From: a bacterium
GTDB lineage: Bacteria > Planctomycetota > Planctomycetia > Pirellulales > Pirellulaceae
Assembly (NCBI GenBank): GCA_030430075.1
Contig: JAUIGN010000021.1
Span: 1-64,000 of the forward strand
Length of the DNA: 64,000 bases
Reading direction: 5' to 3'
Position 1 is the first letter of the stretch, and each line of letters starts with the position of its first letter. Shown here piece by piece: positions 51,593 to 61,831 of the stretch. Position numbers and translations under genes: made by a program. The notes beneath the pieces are model-generated. The model was not told the origin of the DNA and did no database searches. It worked only from the letters and a program-made list of their open reading frames with translations.

Positions 51593-53188
51593 TTGGTCGG
51601 CGATCGGACAGCCGATCCGCAATCGGGCGGCCCCAGGCGACCGGTCTTCTCCCGCTCGACGTGGCGCACTTTCCCCGCGATTGTCACGGCGCTCGCCATG
51701 TTTCTGCTGGCCGTTCCGTCTGGGACGACGCACGTCAGCGGACCCTTCGCCTGGGGCCCGGTCGTCGCTGCGGGCGCTGAGCCGGTGTCTGACCTGCAGG
51801 CGGCGATTGCACTTGAACAACTGCTGGTGGACGCGATCGCCGACGCCCAGCGATCGGTGGTGGCCGTGGCCCGTGTTCGTCGCACGGAGAAACCCGGCGA
51901 GGATCCGGCGGCCCATGGACCGCTGGCGATTCCCCAGCTCTTTGCCGATGGGAATTCGCCTGGTCACCCCGAGTTTGTGCCCAACGAGTTTGGTGCCGGG
52001 GTCGCCGTCTCCACAGATGGCTTGATCCTGACCACCGCCCACCTGCTAGGCGACTTCGAGTCATCCGACTATTACGTCTGGATGCAGCACCGGCCCTTCA
52101 AAGCCACCCTGGTGGCAGCCGATCCCTGGTATGACCTGGCCGTTCTCAAGATCGATGCCGACGACCTGGTGCCGATCGCCTTCCGCGATCATCAGCCGCT
52201 CAAAAAGGGACAGATTGTGATTGCCTTGGGAAATCCGTTCTCGATCGCCAGGGACGGAGAGGTCAGCGCGAGTTGGGGGATTATCTCCAACCTGGGAAGG
52301 CGCCCAGCCAACATCGAGCGCCCGGCCGGCGAGACGACCAGTCGGGCCACCCTGCACCACTATGGAACCCTGCTTCAGACCGACGCCCGGCTGCACATTG
52401 GCTATAGCGGTGGCGCGCTGATCAATCTACAGGGAAAGCTGATTGGGCTGACGACTTCACACGCGGCCGGCTCCGGCTTCGACACGGCAGCCGGACTTGC
52501 GATCCCGATCGACGACAATTTTCGACGCGTCGTCGACCAGTTGAAGCAGGGGCTCAAACCGGACTACGGGTTTCTGGGTGTCGAAGCCGAGCAGCTTGCC
52601 GAAGACGTCCGCCGCAAAGGACGACACGGGGCCCTGGTTCGTCGCGTCCTGTTGGGTACGCCGGCTGAACAGGCCGGACTCCGTGTCGGCGACCTGATCA
52701 CTCAAATTGACGGCCAACCATTGCACGCCACGGACGACATGATTCGCTTGATCGCCTCGAAATCACCCAGCTCGACCGCGGTGCTCACCGTCGCCCGGGA
52801 TTTCCAGCCCGGCAGGCAGGACAAGGAGACCAAACTATCGGCGACGCTCACCAAGCGTTACCTGCAATCGGCACGTCCCCAGTACGGCACCGCCCCAGAA
52901 CCGGAGTGGCGAGGAATGCGGGTCGATTTCTCGACCGCCTCACCCGACTTCGCATTCCTGGGGCCCCTCTTCGATCCGGCGAATTCGGTTTACGTCGCCG
53001 ACGTCGTCAAGGACTCAGCGGCCTGGGACGCCGGAGTTCGATCCGGCGCCTACGTCACGCGGATCGCCGGGCAAACGGTGGCAAGCCCAGCAGACTTCTA
53101 CAAGGTGGTGGCGGGGATTGATGGAGAGGCCGGCTTGGAATTGCGAAGCAAGCAAGGCACCACCCTGGTGCGAACCGTCTCGCCCTAA
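51593..53188 (+). CDS. HtrA/DegP-like serine protease with PDZ domains
   Basis: A 531-residue exported trypsin-like protease. The triad is H150 in LTTAHLL, D181 in WYDLAVLKI and S272 in HIGYSGGALIN. A first PDZ domain follows at about 345-435 (LLGTPAEQAGLRVGDLITQIDGQPL) and a second at about 455-530 (DFAFLGPLFDPANSVYVADVVKDSAAWDAGVRSG). The hydrophobic signal (AIVTALAMFLLAVPSG) needs an upstream start, so TTG 51593, 7 bp after the recA stop, is chosen; ATG 51698 would remove its basic part. Periplasmic protein quality control is the expected role. Coupling to recA is likely by spacing. Confidence 0.85.
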   Translation: MVGDRTADPQSGGPRRPVFSRSTWRTFPAIVTALAMFLLAVPSGTTHVSGPFAWGPVVAAGAEPVSDLQAAIALEQLLVDAIADAQRSVVAVARVRRTEKPGEDPAAHGPLAIPQLFADGNSPGHPEFVPNEFGAGVAVSTDGLILTTAHLLGDFESSDYYVWMQHRPFKATLVAADPWYDLAVLKIDADDLVPIAFRDHQPLKKGQIVIALGNPFSIARDGEVSASWGIISNLGRRPANIERPAGETTSRATLHHYGTLLQTDARLHIGYSGGALINLQGKLIGLTTSHAAGSGFDTAAGLAIPIDDNFRRVVDQLKQGLKPDYGFLGVEAEQLAEDVRRKGRHGALVRRVLLGTPAEQAGLRVGDLITQIDGQPLHATDDMIRLIASKSPSSTAVLTVARDFQPGRQDKETKLSATLTKRYLQSARPQYGTAPEPEWRGMRVDFSTASPDFAFLGPLFDPANSVYVADVVKDSAAWDAGVRSGAYVTRIAGQTVASPADFYKVVAGIDGEAGLELRSKQGTTLVRTVSP

Positions 53189-53393
53189 CTGCAGTCTATG
53201 GCTATCATGGCGGGCTCACCCGGATCGGGACTCGCCCGTGCCGGGGGGGTTCCGTACGGCAGGTTCCTGTACCGGACTTCCCCAGGCAGACGATTCCGCG
53301 CCGCTTGCCTCCAAGGACCGATTGCCCACCTGGATCGATTTCAGCTCGACCGGGCGATCGCCCCGAGTCTTTCTTACCCAGCGTACGATCGCC

Positions 53394-56195
53394 ATGAACA
53401 CCGACGAACTCCGCGAAAAATATCTCGACTTCTTTGTGACCAAAGGGCACACCCGCTGCCCCAGCGATGTGCTGGTCCCAACGTGGGATCCGTCGGTCCT
53501 GTTCACTCCCGCCGGCATGAACCAGTTCAAGGATCATTTCCTGGGCAAAGTGAAGTTGGAGTACACGCGCGCCACCACCTGCCAGAAGTGCCTCCGCACG
53601 GGAGACATCGACAACGTCGGGCGGACCGCCTACCACCATACGTTCTTCGAGATGCTGGGAAACTTCAGTTTCGGCGATTATTTCAAACGCGATGCGATCA
53701 ACTGGGCATGGGAGTTCCTGACCGACAAGAAATGGCTGGGCATCGATCCGGCACGGCTCTCTGTCACGGTCTACCTGGATGACGACGAGGCGGCCGGCAT
53801 CTGGGCGGACGACATCGGTCTGACGAATGACCGGATTGAACGATTGGGCGAGCACGACAATTTCTGGCCGGCCGGAGCACCGACCGACGGTCCCGACGGA
53901 GTTTGTGGTCCCTGTAGCGAAATCTTTTACAAGGATGATTTCGGTGACGAGGTGGAGATCTGGAATCTCGTCTTCACACAATTCCATCGAGTGGGCGATC
54001 CGCCGGACAACTTGCGGCCGCTGCCAAGTAAGAACATCGATACCGGGATGGGGCTGGAGCGGGCGGCGGCTTGCCTGCAAGGCGTGAGGACCAACTATCA
54101 CATCGACATCCTGCAGCCGATCGTGGATGCGGTCGCCGAGGCTTGCCGGCTCAAGTACGACTTTGCCGCGGACGAAGGGCGCCGCCTTCGCCGGATCGCA
54201 GATCACTTGCGGGCCTGCACCATGGCGATCCATGAGAACGTCTACCCGGGGCCACAGAAGGAAAAGTATGTCATCCGTCGCCTGCTCCGCCGAGCTGTAC
54301 TGGACGGCCATCAACTTGGTCACCGCGATCCGTTCCTGTTCAAGCTGATTCCGGCAGTCGTCGAACAGATGAAGAAGCCGTACCCGGAACTGGCCGATAC
54401 GGTCGAACGCGTGGCCGGCGTGATTAAGAATGAAGAGGCGAGTTTCCTGACGACGCTGGATGCCGGCCTGGCCCGAATCGAAAAGATCTTCGGGGCCATG
54501 AAGCAAGCGAATCGGACCACTGTCGACGGCGGCGAAGCGGCCGATCTTTACCAGACGTACGGCGTCCCGCCGGAAGTTTTCGAAACAATGGCTGCGGAGA
54601 ATAACCTCGCCTTCGACTGGGACGCCTATCGCCAGGCGATGGCCGATCATGGCGAAGCGTCGGGGAAGGTCGTCCATACCGTGATGGGTGGCGAAACCGG
54701 TCCGCTCGATGCCATCAAGAAGGTCCTGCACCACGTCAAGTTCGTTGGCTACGAAACCGAGGAAGCAGAAGCGGAACTGAAATTCATCGTGGCGCAAGAC
54801 CAGTTATGCGACCACCTGGAAGAGGTTGGCAAAGAGGCCCCGGTCCTGGTCGTCCTCGACCAGACCCCCTTCTACGGTGAAGCGGGCGGCCAGACGGGTG
54901 ATGCCGGCCAGATCCGTGGCGACGACTTTCTCTTTCAAGTCACCGACACCCAGAAAGACGGCGGCTTGATTGTCCACCAAGGGCACCTGGTCGAGGGTGA
55001 AATGCGGACTGGCTGTCGCGTCACCGCGATCGTCGATCGCGCCCGGCGCCACGGTATCCAACGCGCCCACTCGGCAACCCACGTGCTCCATTACGCGCTG
55101 CAAAAGAACCTGGGCACGCATGCCCAGCAACAGGGTTCGAAAGTCGACGACGACTGGCTCCGCTTCGACTTCACGAACATGGCCCCGGTGACGCCCGAGC
55201 AACTGGATGCGATTGAGGCGGACGTCACGGAGCGGATCGAGGCGGCCCAGCCCGTCAAGGCAGAGATCCTGCCGCTCGCCGAAGCGCGCCGGCAGGGGGC
55301 CATGATGCTGTTTGGTGAGAAGTACCCCGACCCGGTCCGGATGGTCTCGATGGGCGACTTCAGTCGAGAGTTGTGTGGCGGTACGCACTTGACGAACACC
55401 GACCAGGTCGAGGCCTTCGAATTGCTCAGCGAGGAAGGTGTCTCGGCCGGCACGCGACGGGTCATCGCCCTGACCGGCGAGCGGGCGCGGCAGCACGCCG
55501 AGCAGACTCGGCAAGCACTGGAACAGACCGCCAAACTCCTCGAAGTCGACGTTGCTGCCGTTCCGCCGGCCGTGCAAGCGTTAGCCCAATCGGTCCGGGA
55601 TCTCAAGAAACAGATTGCGACCGGCGCCAAGCCCACGCAGCACGCCGGTGACGCAGCGACCGCCGGCGCCCCTGCGGCGCCGCTGCCCCCCCGCAAGCTG
55701 CTCAACGACGCAGCCCGGATTCTCAATGTCGCCCAGGCCGATGTGCCCGATCGCGTCGCGTCACTGCAAGCCGATTTGGCACGACTCACCGCCGAGGCGG
55801 CTGCCCTCACGGCCGCCGGCGAGGTGACGGCCGAGAGCCTGCGCGACGGTTCAGAGCTCGTCGGCGAAACGCAGTTCATCGTCGCCGAAGTGCCGGGCGG
55901 CAATCCCAACATCATGCGTCAACTGATCGACCAATTGCGTCAGCAGGGCGAATCAACGGCCACGTTCCTGGCGGCGGCAGTGGGTGACACCAAGGTCGTG
56001 CTGGTCGCCGGATTAAGCCGCGACCTGGTCAAGCGAGGTTGCAGTGCCGGGGATTGGGTGAAACAGATTGCCCCCCTGGTCGGCGGCGGAGGCGGCGGCA
56101 AGCCCGATATGGCACAGGCGGGTGGCAAGCAGCCGGAGAAGCTGCCCGAGGCGTTGCAGCAGGCGCAGGTCATCGGCCGGCAGATGCTCGAATAA
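53394..56195 (+). CDS. alaS: Alanine--tRNA ligase
   Basis: A 933-residue class II synthetase that charges tRNA-Ala and edits mischarged tRNA. The catalytic domain begins MNTDELREKYLDFF and includes HHTFFEMLGNFSFGDYFK. The editing-domain zinc site is H559-x3-H563 in HSATHVLH with C661 and H665 in CGGTHL. The C-Ala oligomerisation domain ends with the usual Gly run (GGGGGGKPDMAQAGG). Between the editing and C-Ala domains is an Ala-rich coiled segment (about 750-830) longer than usual. ATG 53394 is chosen; a 205-bp gap separates it from the protease gene, with no T-run terminator. Confidence 0.98.
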   Translation: MNTDELREKYLDFFVTKGHTRCPSDVLVPTWDPSVLFTPAGMNQFKDHFLGKVKLEYTRATTCQKCLRTGDIDNVGRTAYHHTFFEMLGNFSFGDYFKRDAINWAWEFLTDKKWLGIDPARLSVTVYLDDDEAAGIWADDIGLTNDRIERLGEHDNFWPAGAPTDGPDGVCGPCSEIFYKDDFGDEVEIWNLVFTQFHRVGDPPDNLRPLPSKNIDTGMGLERAAACLQGVRTNYHIDILQPIVDAVAEACRLKYDFAADEGRRLRRIADHLRACTMAIHENVYPGPQKEKYVIRRLLRRAVLDGHQLGHRDPFLFKLIPAVVEQMKKPYPELADTVERVAGVIKNEEASFLTTLDAGLARIEKIFGAMKQANRTTVDGGEAADLYQTYGVPPEVFETMAAENNLAFDWDAYRQAMADHGEASGKVVHTVMGGETGPLDAIKKVLHHVKFVGYETEEAEAELKFIVAQDQLCDHLEEVGKEAPVLVVLDQTPFYGEAGGQTGDAGQIRGDDFLFQVTDTQKDGGLIVHQGHLVEGEMRTGCRVTAIVDRARRHGIQRAHSATHVLHYALQKNLGTHAQQQGSKVDDDWLRFDFTNMAPVTPEQLDAIEADVTERIEAAQPVKAEILPLAEARRQGAMMLFGEKYPDPVRMVSMGDFSRELCGGTHLTNTDQVEAFELLSEEGVSAGTRRVIALTGERARQHAEQTRQALEQTAKLLEVDVAAVPPAVQALAQSVRDLKKQIATGAKPTQHAGDAATAGAPAAPLPPRKLLNDAARILNVAQADVPDRVASLQADLARLTAEAAALTAAGEVTAESLRDGSELVGETQFIVAEVPGGNPNIMRQLIDQLRQQGESTATFLAAAVGDTKVVLVAGLSRDLVKRGCSAGDWVKQIAPLVGGGGGGKPDMAQAGGKQPEKLPEALQQAQVIGRQMLE

Positions 56196-56395
56196 CCGGG
56201 CCGATGGGAACCGGGCGAACGTCAGCGTGCCGCCCAGCTGGGGTGCCCCAGCAACGAAGTCGGCCGTTCATTCGCGATGCCGTAGATCATGCCGGGCATG
56301 ACACGTTACGACCTGACGTCGCGGCGGTCCGGATCGGCAACCGCGTCACGCATACCCGTACCATTGCATTCGCGGACGTCGTTCCACCGCTTGCG

Positions 56396-57886
56396 CTACG
56401 TGGCCAGTATTTGGTTAACCACGCGGCCGTGTACATCGGTCAGGCGGAAGTCACGGCCCTGGTGCCGGTACGTCAACCGTTCGTGGTCGATACCCAGGCA
56501 ATGCAGAATCGTGGCGTTGAGATCATGAATGTGGACCGGGTTCTCCGTGATATTGTAGGAAAAGTCGTCGGTGGTCCCGTAGCTGATGCCCGGCTGGACT
56601 CCGCCCCCGGCCATCCAGATTGAGAACGCCCGCGGATGATGGTCACGCCCGTAGTTTTCGCGGGTCAAGCCGCCCTGGCAGTAGATGGTCCGCCCGAACT
56701 CGCCACCCCAGATCACCAGCGTGTCGTCCAGCATCCCACGTTGCTTGAGATCCCGCAGCAAGGCGCTTGACGCCTGGTCGACGTCGCGGCATTGCAGCGG
56801 AAGGTCACGCGGCAGGTTGCCGTGCTGGTCCCATCCACGAATGAAGACCTGTGTAAAGCGGACATCGCGTTCCGCCAGCCGCCGCGCCAGGAGGCAGTTC
56901 GCGGCGAACGTGCCTGGTTTCGTAACATCTGAACCATACATGTCCAACGTCGCCTGGGTCTCGTGAGAGATGTCCGTCAATTCGGGCACCGACGTCTGCA
57001 TGCGGAACGCCATTTCATACTGGGCGATGCGGGTACTGATCTCCGGGTCCTGGATCGCTTCGAAGCGTCGTTCGTTGAGCTTGGCCAAACCATCCAGCAT
57101 GGCTCGCCGAGTTGACGGATCGACACCGGGCGGGTTCGAAAGGTACAGCACGGGGTCGCCCGTCGATCGCAGGGAGACGCCCGCATGCCGCGATGGCAGG
57201 AAGCCGGCGCCCCACAGCCGCTCGTACAGCGCCTGGGCATCTCGCTTGGCGCTCCAACTGGAAGTCAACACGACAAAGCAGGGAAGGTTTTCATTCATAC
57301 TTCCCAGGCCGTAGGAAAGCCACGCTCCCAAGCTCGGCCGGCCGGGGATCTGATGGCCGGTGGCGATATAGGTGATGGCCGGATCGTGATTGATGGCTTC
57401 CGTGTACATGGACCGGACGAGGCAGATTTCGTCCATCATCTTCGCGGTGTGGGGGAGCAGTTCGGCGTTCACCCAGGCATCCGACTGCTTGCCCGGCTGG
57501 GTGAACTTATCGTTCCACATCGAAGGGGCGATGGGGAACCGCTTCTGCCCCGAGGTCATCGTGGTCAGGCGTTGTCCCATCCGCACGGAGTCGGGCAGAT
57601 CCTTATCGAATTGCTCGTCCATCCGGGGCTTGTAGTCGAACATGTCGATCTGCGACGGTGCCCCTGACATGAACAGGTAGATGACCCGTTTCGCGGTCGG
57701 TGGAAAATGAGGCTTCGCCAGGATGCCCGGTGTCCCCGACAGGCTGGCCTGCGACTTGGCGGGCGCCGCGGCCACCAGCGACGGGTTCAATAGCGACGCC
57801 AGCGCGGCGGTTCCAATGCCGCTGGCCGTGCGTCCCAGCAGTTGTCGACGCGTTTGAAAATGGAGGGCGGCTTGGCGGGGGTCCAT
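56396..57886 (-). CDS. DUF1501 family protein (partner of DUF1553 protein)
   Basis: A 496-residue DUF1501 protein, second of this family in the window. A Tat-like signal begins at about residue 13 (TRRQLLGRTASGIGTAALASLL), with RR followed by hydrophobics. Family features include VIYLFMSGAPSQIDMFDYKPRMDEQFDKDLPDSV, EICLVRSMYTEAINHDPAITYIATGHQIPGRPSLGAWLSYGLGS and WGGEFGRT. It follows the DUF1549/DUF1553 gene by 25 bp on the same strand, the standard planctomycete pair, probably one transcript. The pair is thought to act in the periplasm on polysaccharide or sulfated substrates, without direct biochemical proof known to me. Confidence 0.95.
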   Translation of the reverse strand: MDPRQAALHFQTRRQLLGRTASGIGTAALASLLNPSLVAAAPAKSQASLSGTPGILAKPHFPPTAKRVIYLFMSGAPSQIDMFDYKPRMDEQFDKDLPDSVRMGQRLTTMTSGQKRFPIAPSMWNDKFTQPGKQSDAWVNAELLPHTAKMMDEICLVRSMYTEAINHDPAITYIATGHQIPGRPSLGAWLSYGLGSMNENLPCFVVLTSSWSAKRDAQALYERLWGAGFLPSRHAGVSLRSTGDPVLYLSNPPGVDPSTRRAMLDGLAKLNERRFEAIQDPEISTRIAQYEMAFRMQTSVPELTDISHETQATLDMYGSDVTKPGTFAANCLLARRLAERDVRFTQVFIRGWDQHGNLPRDLPLQCRDVDQASSALLRDLKQRGMLDDTLVIWGGEFGRTIYCQGGLTRENYGRDHHPRAFSIWMAGGGVQPGISYGTTDDFSYNITENPVHIHDLNATILHCLGIDHERLTYRHQGRDFRLTDVHGRVVNQILAT

Positions 57887-57911
57887 GGCATGTCCCTTAC
57901 GGCTGGGGCGT

Positions 57912-60900
57912 TCAGCCCTTGGTGATGGTTTCGTCCAGATTCAAGATCGTGCTGGCGACAATCGTCCAGGCGGCAGACTCGCCCACGTCCAGCGAAGTGT
58001 CGCGAGGGGATTCTCCAACCTGCAGCAGCGCCTGGGCTGCAGCGGCATCCTCCCGGTACTTGGCCCAAGCTGTCTCGTAGATGCCCCGCAGAACCTGCAG
58101 CTCTTCGGCATCCGGCGTCCGGCACGTGGCCAGGCGGAACGCGAAGGTCAGGCGGTCGTCGAGCTTCCCGCCCCCCTCACGCATGATCCGCTCGGCGAAG
58201 TGCCGCGCGGCCTCAACAAATTGAACATCATTCAATAGCACCAGGGCAGCTGCCGGGGTGTTGGTCCGTTCGCGTCGCACCACGCAGTATTCACGGGACG
58301 GCGCGTCGAAGATCTGCATCGTCGGCGGGGGCGCCGTCCGTTTCCAGAAAATGTACATGCTCCGTCGATAAAGACGCTCGCCGTGATCCTGCGTGAATTT
58401 GACGGTGTTGCTGCCCGAGTAACCAACGGCTTTCCACAGTCCGTCCGGCTGGTACGGGCGAACGCTGGGGCCGCCGATCTCGCGGTTCAACAGGCCGCTT
58501 AGCGCCAGGGCGTTGTCTCGGACCGTTTCCGCATCCAGCCGGAAGCGAGGTCCGCGCGTGAGATACCGATTCCGCGGATCGCCCCGCAGTTGGTCCTGAG
58601 TGGCCGCTGCGGTTTGCCGATACGTGCCCGACATGACCATCAGTTTGATCAGATGCTTGATGTCCCAACCACTCTCCACAAACTCAACCGCCAGCCAATC
58701 CAACAACGCCGGGTGGGACGGCCATTCACCTTGCGACCCAAAGTCTTCGGTCGTCTTCACCAGCCCGGTGCCGAAAAGCTGTTGCCAGAATCGGTTCACC
58801 GTCACACGTGCCGGGAGCGGGTTGTCAGGAGAAATCAGCCAACGGGCCAGCGCCAAGCGATTCTCCGGGGCGGACGGTGCCAACGCGGGTAACACGTCCG
58901 GCACGCCGGGCGACAGCTCAACCGACTTGTCCGGCTTGTCATATTCGCCACGCACGAGACGATAAACCGGTTGCTTGCCGCTACGATCACCCATGACCAG
59001 CGTCTTGGGAATCGACGCCTTGACCGCGTTGATCTCCGCGTCAATCTGCGCACGTTGTTGGCTCAACTGTTGAAAAGGTTCGTCGTGTTCGCTGAGATAA
59101 TAGTCTTGAATCCGACGACGCTGTTCGGCGGTTCGCTGGTCAGGCGCGACCGCCAGCAATTCGCCAATGGGATCGCTACCTGCGATCAGGGCAACTTCGC
59201 GAGCCTCCAGTCGGCGTGCATAGATCCGGACATCATCAACGGACGCCTCGATCGGGGCACCGGGCGTGCGGCTACCAATCCGCAGTGATTTCTTGGTCTG
59301 GATCGATCCGTTGAGCGAATCGTGGGTGACTTCCACCTCGACCGGATGGCCGTCAACGTACAACGCCACGCCGGCTGCCTTGCTGGAACCGTCGTACGTC
59401 ATCATCAGGTGTTGCCAGGCATTGGTCTTGAGCTTGGCCTTGCTGTTGAGGCGAATCGCGTTGCCATCCCAGCGATTGATGATGTGCACAAAGACCTTCC
59501 CGCCACCCAGGTAGAGGTCGTAACCACGGTGTTTTTGGGCATCGTCCATCCGCGACAGGACGGCGCCGTGCTTCTCGTTCTTCGGTCGCACCCAGGCGCC
59601 GTAGGAGAACGGCTGGTCTCGCTGAAAGTCAGCCACGTCGCCCGCGTCGATCGACGTCTTTCCGTCGAACATGAATCCGCTCCCGTGTCGACCCTCGCCC
59701 CAGGCGGCCGTACCCTCGACGGTCACCGCACGACCGGCATCGACCGCATCGAGGATCGTTCCCCCCTGCGGGTCGTCCAGTGCCAGGTGGACGACCATGT
59801 CGCCGGGCGGCGTTGGCAAACTCGAAGGGTCAGCCGCGCGGGTCGCTTCCCACGCGGCCATTGCCTGCGCCGTCTGCGTGCGGCGGACGGCAATTTCTTC
59901 GTCGACCGCGCCACGCCGCTCGGCAAGGCCCGCCAACAGCCGCTGCTGCGCCGGACTGGGCGCGTCAATCACCGGTCCTGGCGGCAGGTCCTTGTTGCCG
60001 TCCATCTCGCGTTCCGCAAAGTTGTAAAAGTACGCGTACAACCGGTAGAACTCGCGTTGGGTCAGTGGATCGAACTTGTGATCGTGGCAGACGGCGCAGC
60101 CGGCCGTCAGTCCCAGCCAGACCGTGGCCGTCGTCTCGACACGGTCGATCGCATATCGAACACGATACTCTTCCGCGATCGACCCGCCCTCGCTGGTCGT
60201 TACGTTGCAGCGGTTGAAGCCGCTGGCGATCTGTTGGTCCACCGTCGCGTCCGGCAAGAGGTCGCCAGCAATCTGCCACAGCGTGAACTGGTCGAAGGGC
60301 AGATTGTCGTTGAAGGCGCGAATCAACCACTGGCGGTACGGCCAGATCTGCCGCCGGTTGTCGAGGTGCAAGCCGTGCGTGTCGCCGTAGCGCGCGGCAT
60401 CCAACCAATAGCGGGCGCGGTGCTCGCCGTAGTGCGGCGACTCCAAGAGGCGATCAACGACGTTCTCGTAGGCGTCCGCCGACGTGTCGGCCAGGAAGTC
60501 ATCCAGTTGTTTCAGCGTCGGCGGAAGACCCGTCAGGTCGAATGTCACTCTTCGCAACAACGTCTCTTTGGCTGCCGTCTCCGCAGGCTGCAGCCCGAGT
60601 TGCTCTTGTCGAGCCAGAATGAAACGATCGATGGGATTGGCCACCCGATCGGCATGCTTCACCGGCGGCGGCGTCGGCCGCGTGGGGCGAATGAACGCCC
60701 AGTGGCCTTGCCACGGTGCCCCCTCGTCAATCCAGCGGCCCAGTCGTTCAATTTCGTCGGCGGCTAACGATTTGCCGCTGTCGTCCGGCGGCATTCGGAC
60801 ATTGGCGTCGTGCGTCGCGACGCGTTGGAACAAAAGACTCGCCTCCTTGTCGCCCGGCACGATCGCCGCCCCTTCGTCCCGGGCAGCAAAAGCATCCGCC

Positions 60901-61112
60901 TGCACATCCAAGCGCAAATCCGCCTGCCGTTCGTGCTCATCCGGCCCGTGACAAGCGTAGCACTTGTCGGACAGAATCGGGCGGATATCGCGGTTGTAAT
61001 CGATTCCAGTTATCTCATTCGCACCGGCAGGCACAACGCCGACGCACAGCAGCAGCGCGCCGGCGATCGTTGCGGACAAAGTTCTGCAATCGCGTGAAAG
61101 AAGGAAGATCAT
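57912..61112 (-). CDS. PSCyt1-DUF1549-LamG-DUF1553 protein
   Basis: A 1066-residue exported cytochrome-type protein specific to planctomycete-like bacteria. A signal peptide lies at residues 1-32. The PSCyt1 domain has a haem site CYACHGPDEH at about 50-60. DUF1549 follows (VANPIDRFILARQEQLGLQPAETA ... DLTGLPPTL). A laminin-G/concanavalin-like domain is inserted at about 450-610 (FSYGAWVRPKNEKHGAVLSRMDD). DUF1553 ends the protein (ALARWLISPDNPLPARVTVNRFWQQLFGTGLVKTTEDFG). ATG 61112 is chosen because it gives a proper signal peptide; the open frame upstream to 61193 adds no family sequence. Confidence 0.95.
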   Translation of the reverse strand: MIFLLSRDCRTLSATIAGALLLCVGVVPAGANEITGIDYNRDIRPILSDKCYACHGPDEHERQADLRLDVQADAFAARDEGAAIVPGDKEASLLFQRVATHDANVRMPPDDSGKSLAADEIERLGRWIDEGAPWQGHWAFIRPTRPTPPPVKHADRVANPIDRFILARQEQLGLQPAETAAKETLLRRVTFDLTGLPPTLKQLDDFLADTSADAYENVVDRLLESPHYGEHRARYWLDAARYGDTHGLHLDNRRQIWPYRQWLIRAFNDNLPFDQFTLWQIAGDLLPDATVDQQIASGFNRCNVTTSEGGSIAEEYRVRYAIDRVETTATVWLGLTAGCAVCHDHKFDPLTQREFYRLYAYFYNFAEREMDGNKDLPPGPVIDAPSPAQQRLLAGLAERRGAVDEEIAVRRTQTAQAMAAWEATRAADPSSLPTPPGDMVVHLALDDPQGGTILDAVDAGRAVTVEGTAAWGEGRHGSGFMFDGKTSIDAGDVADFQRDQPFSYGAWVRPKNEKHGAVLSRMDDAQKHRGYDLYLGGGKVFVHIINRWDGNAIRLNSKAKLKTNAWQHLMMTYDGSSKAAGVALYVDGHPVEVEVTHDSLNGSIQTKKSLRIGSRTPGAPIEASVDDVRIYARRLEAREVALIAGSDPIGELLAVAPDQRTAEQRRRIQDYYLSEHDEPFQQLSQQRAQIDAEINAVKASIPKTLVMGDRSGKQPVYRLVRGEYDKPDKSVELSPGVPDVLPALAPSAPENRLALARWLISPDNPLPARVTVNRFWQQLFGTGLVKTTEDFGSQGEWPSHPALLDWLAVEFVESGWDIKHLIKLMVMSGTYRQTAAATQDQLRGDPRNRYLTRGPRFRLDAETVRDNALALSGLLNREIGGPSVRPYQPDGLWKAVGYSGSNTVKFTQDHGERLYRRSMYIFWKRTAPPPTMQIFDAPSREYCVVRRERTNTPAAALVLLNDVQFVEAARHFAERIMREGGGKLDDRLTFAFRLATCRTPDAEELQVLRGIYETAWAKYREDAAAAQALLQVGESPRDTSLDVGESAAWTIVASTILNLDETITKG

Positions 61113-61584
61113 GGGATGATTGCCTGCTAGGTGAAAGGCTCGTTGGAATGAGTTGCCGTACCTGGCCGCGACCGCGTCACCGCGGTCCTTCATCGCCGCG
61201 GGTTCATGTGGCCAAGGGAATGCAATGTGCGTTGGGCGGTTGCCGTTCGGATCACGGCAAAGGGCGCCAGCCGAGGAATGCGTGCTGCCACGGCGGACAT
61301 CATCGGTCGGAAGGAACGGGGGGCCAGGGAATTCGCCGCGCCACGGGGGTGACAGAGTAACCCTCGGCAGCGCGGGGGCTGCGGTGAGTCTTCATGAATT
61401 ACAACACACGTCGATCCACCTGTCTAGCGCGCGGCAGTCGCGGCGGCGAGGCCGTAACGCGGCGGGCAGACCTGCGCCGGGCAATCGAGGAGGCCGCTGC
61501 GGGCGACTCGAAGCAGCCGTTCATCCGGTCATTCCGCCGGTCATGCGGTGCGCGACGGAATGTGGTCTGGGTTCGGGAAGGAAC
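61113..61584. other. Gap upstream of the DUF1553 gene, no gene seen
   Basis: The region upstream of the DUF1553 gene contains a 65-codon plus-strand frame (61394-61591) that is Arg-rich and lacks a ribosome binding site. I do not call it a gene. The DUF1553/DUF1501 promoter is presumably near 61113-61250 on the minus strand. Confidence 0.45.
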
Positions 61585-61610
61585 GCGTTAGCCCGGGTTA
61601 TTCATAAACC
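61585..61610. repeat. Partial REP-like element
   Basis: GCGTTAGCCCGGGTTATTCA shares its GCGTTAGC start and GGTT with the units at 61691 and 61760 but lacks the rest. It is probably a relic or variant of the same family. Confidence 0.45.
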
Positions 61611-61690
61611 TGCGGCGATTCAGTGCAAGTTACTGTGCCGCAATCTTTTGTGGTGGACTCACCCATGACGCCGCACATATCAGCCGGAAC

Positions 61691-61820
61691 GCGTTAGCGT
61701 CCGGTTTGCTCTGTTTTCAAAGGAACCGGGGCTAACGCCCAACGGCTAATGCATAATCCGCGTTAGCGTGCGGTTGGATCGGCGGTCAAAGGAACCGGGG
61801 CGAACGCCCAACGGCTGATG
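61691..61820. repeat. Two tandem REP-like hairpin units
   Basis: Units 61691-61751 and 61760-61820 are each 61 bp and match at 52 of 61 positions. In unit 1 GCGTTAGC pairs with GCTAACGC and CCGGTT with AACCGG, forming a stem-loop around a variable centre; unit 2 keeps it partly. Both end CGCCCAACGGCT(A/G)ATG. A third degenerate copy lies at about 33.2 kb. They sit directly after the DUF6513 stop codon (minus strand). Confidence 0.75.
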
Positions 61821-61831
61821 ACTGATCGGGT

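Noticed and set aside
53205..54797. Minus-strand open frame of 530 codons over alaS
   Set aside because: alaS on the other strand is unambiguous and the antisense translation has no recognisable domain.
59322..60767. Plus-strand open frame of 481 codons over the DUF1549/DUF1553 gene
   Set aside because: Antisense shadow; the minus strand carries recognised PSCyt1, DUF1549, LamG and DUF1553 domains.
61394..61591. Possible 65-residue gene upstream of the REP-like units
   Set aside because: Arg-rich composition, no ribosome binding site, no family resemblance.
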